Assembly (NCBI RefSeq): GCF_018918145.1
Contig: NZ_JAHLPX010000007.1
Coordinates: 495,078 to 559,077 of the forward strand
From: Anaerotignum sp. MSJ-24
GTDB taxonomy: Bacteria > Bacillota > Clostridia > Lachnospirales > Anaerotignaceae
Direction: 5' to 3'
Length of the DNA: 64,000 bases
The notes under the pieces were generated by a model. It searched no databases and was not told the origin of the DNA. It was given only the letters and a program-made list of their open reading frames with translations. Shown in pieces: positions 60,388 to 64,000 of this stretch; position 1 is the first letter of the stretch, and the number at the start of each line of letters is the position of its first letter. The position numbers and the translations under genes were made by a program.

Positions 60388-61971
60388 ATGAAGAATAAAG
60401 TTGGGGCTAAAATCTCTCAAATGTCAAAAAAGAAAAAGATTATTTCGATAATAGCAATTATTGTCGTAATATTTATTGTAGTTAAACTTGTTCCGAAAAA
60501 CAATGCTACCGTTGATGATACATCACTTTACAGCTATGCGACAGCCGACCGAATGGATATAACCGAGTCACTTACGGGCAGTGGTACATTACAGCCGGCC
60601 GACCAGTATACTGTTGCAACACTTATTGCCGGAGATATTGTTTCCGACAGCTTTGAAAAGGGCGATATTGTAAAAAAAGATCAGGTGCTCTATCAGATGG
60701 ATTCATCAGACGCACAGTCAACAATAGAAGAAGCGGAGCTTTCCGCAACAAGTGTACAGAGAAACTATGATAAGGCATTAAAATCACTTGATGACCTTAA
60801 TGTTAAAACAAAGGTTACCGGTACGGTTATGTCCATTGATGTGAAAAAAGGCGATACGGTAAGTTCAGGCCAGAAGGTTGCTACTATTCGTGATGATTCG
60901 GAAATGACTATTAAGCTTTCGTTCCCGGCTGATGAGGCGGCTTCTTTCCATGTGGGACAGGCGGCAGTTGTAACTCTTTACGGTTCTTTTGAAACAATCA
61001 ACGGTACTGTTTCGGAAATCAGCGGTGCATCATATGCGGTAGACGGAAATATGATTGTACGTGATGTAAAAATAACGGTTAAAAATCCCGGAGCTATAAC
61101 AGAAAGCCAGATTGCAACGGCTGAGGTTGGTTCAAGCGGTTCCACATCAAGCGGTAAATTTGAGTTTAAGGAAAACAGAGAAGTACTTGCCGAGGTAGGC
61201 GGAGACGTAGTTTCAATTCCCGTTAAAGAAGGTCAGAGAGTTTCTGCCGGAACAACACTCGTTGTTCTTCATAGTGATGATTTAACAGACAATGTACAGT
61301 CTGCGGCCGACAGCGTTAGGTCATCACAGAAGGCAATAGAAAAGCAGTATAACAATCTTAAAGATTATTCGATAAAATCACCAATCGACGGTACGGTAAT
61401 CACAAAGGATTATAAGGCCGGAGATACAATCGAATCAGGCACAAAGCTTTGTATTATCTATGACCTTTCTTACCTTAAGATAACAATGAATGTTGATGAG
61501 CTTGATATAGGTAAGGTTTCGGTAGGCCAGAGCGTTAAAATAAAGGCGGACGCACTTCCCGATCAGGAATTTACGGGAAAAATAACATCGGTAAATCTTG
61601 CCGGAACAACAAATAATAATGTAACAACATATCCCGTTGAGGTACAGATAGACGATTTCGGAGATCTTCTTCCCGGAATGAACGTAAGTACGGAAATCAT
61701 TGCAAACGAAGTTCATAACGTAATCGGCGTTCCTGTTTCCGCTGTATCAAGAGGCAACCAGGTGCTTGTTTATACAGGAAACAAATCCGATGATCCTTCC
61801 GTTCCCGAAGGCTATGAATATACAACTGTTGAAATCGGCGTAAGCAATACGGATTACATAGAAATAAAGAGCGGTCTTAACGAAGGCGACCAGATAGCAT
61901 ACATAATGCAGAGTAACTATGATGACAGTATGAACTATGGTGACGGTGTGTATTATGCCAGTGCCGGCTGA
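60388..61971 (+). CDS. Membrane fusion / periplasmic-adaptor-like protein (MacA type)
   Basis: A 527-residue protein with one N-terminal transmembrane segment (about 20-37), two lipoyl-like barrels (ATLIAGDIVSDSFEKGDIVKKDQVLYQMDSSDA and AEVGGDVVSIPVKEGQRVSAGTTLVVLHSDD), a short coiled hairpin and beta-barrel domains. It is nearly twice the usual MacA core because the adaptor module appears in tandem. It works with the following ATPase and permease. Substrate unknown. Confidence 0.87.
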   Translation: MKNKVGAKISQMSKKKKIISIIAIIVVIFIVVKLVPKNNATVDDTSLYSYATADRMDITESLTGSGTLQPADQYTVATLIAGDIVSDSFEKGDIVKKDQVLYQMDSSDAQSTIEEAELSATSVQRNYDKALKSLDDLNVKTKVTGTVMSIDVKKGDTVSSGQKVATIRDDSEMTIKLSFPADEAASFHVGQAAVVTLYGSFETINGTVSEISGASYAVDGNMIVRDVKITVKNPGAITESQIATAEVGSSGSTSSGKFEFKENREVLAEVGGDVVSIPVKEGQRVSAGTTLVVLHSDDLTDNVQSAADSVRSSQKAIEKQYNNLKDYSIKSPIDGTVITKDYKAGDTIESGTKLCIIYDLSYLKITMNVDELDIGKVSVGQSVKIKADALPDQEFTGKITSVNLAGTTNNNVTTYPVEVQIDDFGDLLPGMNVSTEIIANEVHNVIGVPVSAVSRGNQVLVYTGNKSDDPSVPEGYEYTTVEIGVSNTDYIEIKSGLNEGDQIAYIMQSNYDDSMNYGDGVYYASAG

Positions 61972-61987
61972 TAAGGAGGAGTAGAAA

Positions 61988-62749
61988 ATGGAAAATACTC
62001 CGTTAATTGAATTTAGGGACGTATCTAAAATTTATCACATGGGTGATGAAATAATTAGAGCTGCGGATCATATCAGCTTTAAAATATATAAAGGCGAATT
62101 TATAGCTATTGTCGGTCAGTCCGGCTCCGGTAAATCCACCTGTATGAACATAATAGGCTGTCTGGATGTTCCAAGCGAAGGTGAATATTTTCTCGGCGGA
62201 AAAAATGTCGGAAAGATGAACACAAATCAGCTTGCGGAAATACGAAACGAAATGCTTGGATTTATATTCCAGCAGTACAATCTTCTGCCTAAGCTCAATC
62301 TTGAAGAAAATGTTGAAATGCCACTTATGTATGCCGGCGTAGGAAAGGCGGAAAGATTGAAAAGAGCAATAGAGGCTCTGGCAAGCGTAGGTCTTGCAGA
62401 AAAGGCAAAGCACCTTCCCAATCAGCTTTCCGGCGGTCAGCAGCAAAGAGTTTCCATAGCAAGAGCTTTGGTCGGGCACCCGTCGGTTATACTTGCCGAT
62501 GAACCGACAGGTGCTTTGGACTCCAAAACTGGTCGCGATGTACTTAAAATTCTCCAGGAGCTGCATAAGGCAGGAAACACCGTTGTGCTGATTACCCATG
62601 ATAACTCAATCGCCGCAACGGCACAGAGAATAATAAGGCTTGAGGACGGAAGAGCAGTATATGACGGGCCTTCCGATAATCCAGATGCTTTTGTTCATTC
62701 CGAATTCGGCATGCATGCAGGCGATGGAGCAGAGGAGGAGGAAGAATGA
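61988..62749 (+). CDS. MacB/LolD-type ABC transporter ATP-binding protein
   Basis: A 253-residue ATPase with Walker A VGQSGSGKSTCMN, Q-loop FIFQQYNLLP, signature LSGGQQQRVSIARAL, Walker B VILADEPTGALDS and the His switch LITHDN. The DEPTGALD form marks the MacB/LolD/FtsE family. Its stop overlaps the permease start. Confidence 0.94.
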   Translation: MENTPLIEFRDVSKIYHMGDEIIRAADHISFKIYKGEFIAIVGQSGSGKSTCMNIIGCLDVPSEGEYFLGGKNVGKMNTNQLAEIRNEMLGFIFQQYNLLPKLNLEENVEMPLMYAGVGKAERLKRAIEALASVGLAEKAKHLPNQLSGGQQQRVSIARALVGHPSVILADEPTGALDSKTGRDVLKILQELHKAGNTVVLITHDNSIAATAQRIIRLEDGRAVYDGPSDNPDAFVHSEFGMHAGDGAEEEEE

Positions 62750-63939
62750 ATTTTGCACAATGTTTTTCGCTTGCCATTAAAAATATAGCGGCGAATAAAA
62801 CAAGATCAATACTTACCATGCTCGGCATTATCATCGGTGTTGCCGCCGTTATCGTTATAACCGGTCTTGGAAACGGTATGGATATATATATGAGAGAATC
62901 CTTCGAAAGTATGGGAACAAATTCTTTTTCAATTTATGTTTATGGACGAGGTGACAAATATCTTACTGCTGATGATATGCAGGAGATAGTTGATGATAAT
63001 CAGGATTTGCTTGATAAAGCATCACCGGAGCTTTCCGGTTCACCCGGTACAATCAAGATAGGCACAAGTACACTTGGTGCAACACAGGTGGCCGGTGTAA
63101 ATGAGCAGTATTTTGATATAAAAGGTTTAAAGGTAGATAAAGGAAGAAATATACAGTACATAGACTGCGAAAAAAGAATGCAGGTGTGCGTTATAGGTAC
63201 ATATATAAATCAGAGCTTTTTTGCCGGACGAGGCATAGGCGAGTCTATAAAAATAGCGGGCTCTGATTATAAGGTTATCGGTATAATGGAAAAAAAAGGT
63301 GACGGTTCGGAATATTCGGCTGATAACTGTATATTCCTTCCGTATTCGACAGTGTCAAGGCTTTCGGGCAAAGGAAACATAGACAGCTTTGCGGTTTCCT
63401 TTAAGGATAGCGACAAAGCGGCTGATGCCAAAAAGCTCATAGAGGATAAGCTTACGGAATATTTCGGAAGCAGTGATGCATTTTATGTTTCGAGCATTTC
63501 CGAATATCTTGAAGAATTTACACGAATGAGTAATATAATGGTTACGATACTTACACTTATTGCAGGTATATCACTTGTTGTCGGTGGTATCGGAATTATG
63601 AACATAATGCTCGTATCGGTAACGGAAAGAACGAAGGAAATCGGTATAAGAAAAGCACTCGGTGCGAAGGAGCGGTATATACTTGCGCAGTTCGTAATTG
63701 AAGCCGGAGTAACGAGTGCTTTGGGCGGTCTGATAGGAATAGCGCTTGGCTATCTGCTTTCGGCGGCTGCCTCACAGGTAATAGTCCGAATGTTCCAACA
63801 GCAGATGAGAGTTCAACCATCTATAAATTCTGTTCTTCTTTCTTTCGGCATATCCGCCGGAATAGGCATATTCTTCGGTTTTATGCCGGCGAAGAAAGCA
63901 GCAAAGCTCAATCCTATCGATGCACTTCGTTATGACTAA
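62746..63939 (+). CDS. MacB-type ABC transporter permease (FtsX fold)
   Basis: A 397-residue permease with a TM segment at about 20-40 (RSILTMLGIIIGVAAVIVITGLG), a large extracellular MacB core domain (about 50-265) and three C-terminal TM segments with ERTKEIGIRKALGAKERYILAQF. It overlaps the ATPase by 4 bases (ATGA). Confidence 0.94.
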   Translation: MNFAQCFSLAIKNIAANKTRSILTMLGIIIGVAAVIVITGLGNGMDIYMRESFESMGTNSFSIYVYGRGDKYLTADDMQEIVDDNQDLLDKASPELSGSPGTIKIGTSTLGATQVAGVNEQYFDIKGLKVDKGRNIQYIDCEKRMQVCVIGTYINQSFFAGRGIGESIKIAGSDYKVIGIMEKKGDGSEYSADNCIFLPYSTVSRLSGKGNIDSFAVSFKDSDKAADAKKLIEDKLTEYFGSSDAFYVSSISEYLEEFTRMSNIMVTILTLIAGISLVVGGIGIMNIMLVSVTERTKEIGIRKALGAKERYILAQFVIEAGVTSALGGLIGIALGYLLSAAASQVIVRMFQQQMRVQPSINSVLLSFGISAGIGIFFGFMPAKKAAKLNPIDALRYD

Positions 63940-63955
63940 AAGAGGAGGTAGAAGA

Positions 63956-64000
63956 ATGAAGATAAAGGTTAAGAATATAATCAGTAAAATAGCCGCAGTC
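63956..64000 (+). CDS. Start of a further gene, cut by the window edge
   Basis: ATG at 63956 behind AGAGGAGG, 16 bases after the permease stop; the frame is open to the end (KIKVKNIISKIAAV). The Lys-rich then hydrophobic start suggests a signal peptide or membrane anchor, probably another component or second adaptor of the export system. Identity unknown. Confidence 0.6.
   Translation, partial: MKIKVKNIISKIAAV

Noticed and set aside
1..64000. tRNA, rRNA, SRP RNA, prophage or insertion sequences
   Set aside because: I looked for tRNA-like 3' ends, transposase motifs, integrases and terminal repeats and saw none. The SRP RNA gene is also not near ffh.

Overview
The window looks like the chromosome of a strict anaerobe of the class Clostridia (A/T-rich, Gram-positive, probably Lachnospirales; the family cannot be fixed from this sequence). 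The evidence is the typical Firmicutes gene order (ylmE-sepF-yggT-ylmH; smc-ftsY; ylxM-ffh-rpsP-khpA-rimM-trmD), AGGAGG-type ribosome binding sites, [FeFe] hydrogenases, an anaerobic ribonucleotide reductase activase, and a large block for acyl-CoA reduction and CoA transfer. Translation is with the standard bacterial code. I see no rRNA, tRNA, CRISPR array, insertion sequence or prophage.

Layout. 1-4174: the end of a cobalamin operon (cbiB, cobD, cbiP, cbiC). 4515-5843: a 4-hydroxybutyrate/butyryl-CoA:acetate type CoA-transferase. 6092-9109: a large secreted S-layer-homology protein. 9371-9926 (minus): five tandem genes, too short for ordinary gene calling, each for a 27-residue hydrophobic peptide. 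They face a divergent FadR-type GntR regulator, with three copies of a palindromic operator between. 10901-13938: housekeeping genes (dCMP deaminase, nitrilase-family amidase, exonuclease III, MscL). 14353-18977: a four-gene hydrogenase module (2Fe-2S protein, PAS-linked sensory [FeFe] hydrogenase, SpoIIE-type phosphatase, group B [FeFe] hydrogenase). 19180-25798: a HlyD-like protein, the cell-division cluster, aroB, lspA and rluD. 25838-28034: an aspartate-carbamoyltransferase-like and a dihydroorotase-like gene that both lack key active-site residues. 28057-33028: smc and ftsY. 33089-35164: a LysR regulator and a siroheme/Fe-S reductase-like protein. 35339-41164: the SRP/ribosome maturation cluster, nrdG and RF3.

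41406-52840 is a catabolic block: two almost identical acyl-CoA dehydrogenase genes, an unfamiliar HTH regulator, propionate-type CoA-transferase, crotonase, a GntP-family permease, and a third acyl-CoA dehydrogenase with EtfB and EtfA. Together these can import and activate an acid, dehydrate or hydrate its CoA ester, reduce the enoyl-CoA and release a short-chain acid. No thiolase or 3-hydroxyacyl-CoA dehydrogenase lies in the window. The first dehydrogenase and the CoA-transferase share a roughly 50-bp promoter element.

53030-64000 is accessory and regulatory: a DpnD-like small protein, an Mrr-like nuclease, DegV, a TetR regulator, adenine deaminase, an AbrB-type protein, a frameshifted NAD(P)-binding protein, a methyltransferase with a palindromic operator, and a MarR-controlled MacAB-like export system that runs off the right edge.

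The strongest leads for new biology are the five-peptide array with its operator-controlled promoter, the paired degenerate pyrimidine-enzyme homologues, and the duplicated dehydrogenase/shared-promoter circuit.
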